Positions 63,052 to 64,000 of a DNA stretch of 64,000 nt are shown in pieces (position 1 is the first letter of the stretch; each line of letters begins with the position of its first letter). The translations under genes were made by a program, and so were the position numbers. This stretch comes from Caulobacter sp. X (GTDB lineage Bacteria; Pseudomonadota; Alphaproteobacteria; Caulobacterales; Caulobacteraceae). The notes beneath the pieces are model-generated. The model did no database searches. It was not told the DNA's origin and was given only the letters and a program-made list of their open reading frames with translations. The stretch lies in contig NZ_PEGF01000001.1 of the NCBI RefSeq assembly GCF_002742635.1, positions 1,798,001-1,862,000 of the forward strand, in the 5' to 3' direction.

Positions 63052-64000
63052 AGGCGCAACGCCGTCGCCAAGACGGGGCCGTCGTCCCAGCCGGCCATCT
63101 CCGCCCCGGCGTCGGCGCGCTCCACGGCGATGCTCAGCTTGCGGCGGAAGTCCTCGGGATCGATCCGGAAGGGTTGCTTCCGAGGCTCGATCGAATGGAG
63201 CCGGGCGCGACCGTCGTCGGGGAGGATGTAGCCGACGTCGTGACGGCGGAAATTGGCGATCCGCGACTGCACCTCCACCAGCCAGTTCAGCGACACGACC
63301 TGACAGCCGGGCGGCGACAGCAGCGTATTGTGCAGACCCGAGCCAAACTCGCCGGCCACGACCCGCGCGCGCGAAAAGATCCGCGCCTGCTGATCCCAGC
63401 TCAGGGTCTCGGGACGCAGCAGGGTCAGGCCCAGCGACTGGGCGATCGCTTCGATCTCGGCCTCGTTCTCCATCTCACGGAACGACTGGGGCGTGCGGAC
63501 CCCGCCGCGACTGACGAACACCTTGTCGATGTCTCCGCCACGGGGCCAGGCCAAGGCCTCCCGCTCCAGCTCCCAGCGCAGGAAGTCGTGGAAGTAATAG
63601 TCCTTCTGCAGCATGTGCGGCAGCAGGACCGCGCCGACCTCCACCGCCTCGTGCGCGGAGTTGTAGGTGATGATCTCGATATCCGGGATCAGCGAGCGGG
63701 CGATCGCCGTCATGTAGCCCGGGACCGAGGCCGGCAGCAGCAGCGGCGCGACGATCCCCGCCTCGATCAGGGCCCGGATCAGAAAGAGCTTCGGATACAT
63801 CTCGGTCAGCCAGTGACCCCAGACGTAGTTGAAGTGCGTGATCACGAAGGCCTTGGGCAGGCTCAACCGGGCCCGCGCCTGGAAGTCCCAGGCCTGGGGC
63901 GTGATGTTGTGCTCGTACCAGTGCTTGATGTAGGCGGGATAAGGCCCCTCGGCATGGACGAGGCGACCGTCCAGCTTGATATGCGCGCCCCGGCCGCCAA
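63048..64000 (-). CDS. GT61-type glycosyltransferase, N-terminus outside the window
   Basis: The C-terminal 316 residues are visible, and the frame is open to the right edge. They include FVITHFNYVWGHWLTEMYPKLFL, VFVSRGGVRTPQSF (R-rich segment), RVVAGEFGSGLHNTLLSPPG and VVSLNWLVEV, the typical order of the DUF563/GT61 fold. GT61 members add sugars such as xylose to glycans. The stop codon overlaps the start of the phytase-like gene (ATGA), so the two are co-translated. Confidence 0.8.
   Translation of the reverse strand, partial: GGRGAHIKLDGRLVHAEGPYPAYIKHWYEHNITPQAWDFQARARLSLPKAFVITHFNYVWGHWLTEMYPKLFLIRALIEAGIVAPLLLPASVPGYMTAIARSLIPDIEIITYNSAHEAVEVGAVLLPHMLQKDYYFHDFLRWELEREALAWPRGGDIDKVFVSRGGVRTPQSFREMENEAEIEAIAQSLGLTLLRPETLSWDQQARIFSRARVVAGEFGSGLHNTLLSPPGCQVVSLNWLVEVQSRIANFRRHDVGYILPDDGRARLHSIEPRKQPFRIDPEDFRRKLSIAVERADAGAEMAGWDDGPVLATALRL

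Overview
The window is GC-rich DNA from a Gram-negative bacterium. It is most likely an alphaproteobacterium of the Caulobacter/Phenylobacterium or sphingomonad type. This is inferred from the gene families (NodT-type outer membrane lipoprotein, FecI/FecR signalling with a TonB-dependent receptor, an autotransporter, LptF-like permease, and GINT1-like proteins of sphingolipid-making bacteria), not from a marker gene. No complete mobile element, rRNA, CRISPR array or replication origin is visible. There is one tRNA (Arg, CCT anticodon).

Layout. 0-1 kb: the start of a TIR-domain gene leaving the window, divergent from a Crp/Fnr regulator. 1-7.9 kb: envelope glycolipid genes (LptF/G-like permease, three family 4 glycosyltransferases, a multi-span membrane protein and a GINT1-like propeller protein). 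7.8-12.7 kb: a TetR repressor divergent from a three-gene Emr-type tripartite efflux operon, with two matching palindromic operators between them. 12.7-20.4 kb: a hook-and-filament cassette (flgD-flgE-orf-flgK-flgL facing left, fliC-fliD-fliS facing right) with no basal body, motor or export genes. 20.4-24.7 kb: a textbook sigma-54 promoter, an ECF sigma factor, a small overlapping protein and a large autotransporter. 24.8-28.3 kb: two OmpR-type regulators around one unusual histidine kinase.

28.5-42.6 kb is the most distinctive region. It combines a GTP cyclohydrolase II (RibA), a stand-alone RibD C-terminal reductase, a WD40 protein, two RTGSN-type sulfotransferases, two related secreted proteins with a single CxxCH haem motif at the same place, a glycosyltransferase, an ATP-grasp/GNAT fusion, a second GINT1-like protein and an unrecognised 408-residue protein. 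RibA-, RibD- and WD40-type proteins also occur together in the toxoflavin operon. I therefore infer a pathway to a GTP-derived, further decorated compound, possibly undescribed. The divergent ribA/ribD pair shares a 22-bp inverted-repeat operator candidate.

42.9-52.4 kb: a second modification island (GMC oxidoreductase, family 1 and family 2 glycosyltransferases, a radical SAM protein with its SPASM-like part in front, a TylF-type methyltransferase, and two orphan proteins). 52.4-61.5 kb: a decayed IS6-like fragment, an aldo/keto reductase with an AraC-type regulator, FecI-FecR, and the matching STN-type TonB receptor separated from them by an isochorismatase-like gene and an alpha/beta-hydrolase/cupin pair. 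61.8-64 kb: tRNA-Arg, a phytase-like esterase and a GT61-type glycosyltransferase running off the right edge.
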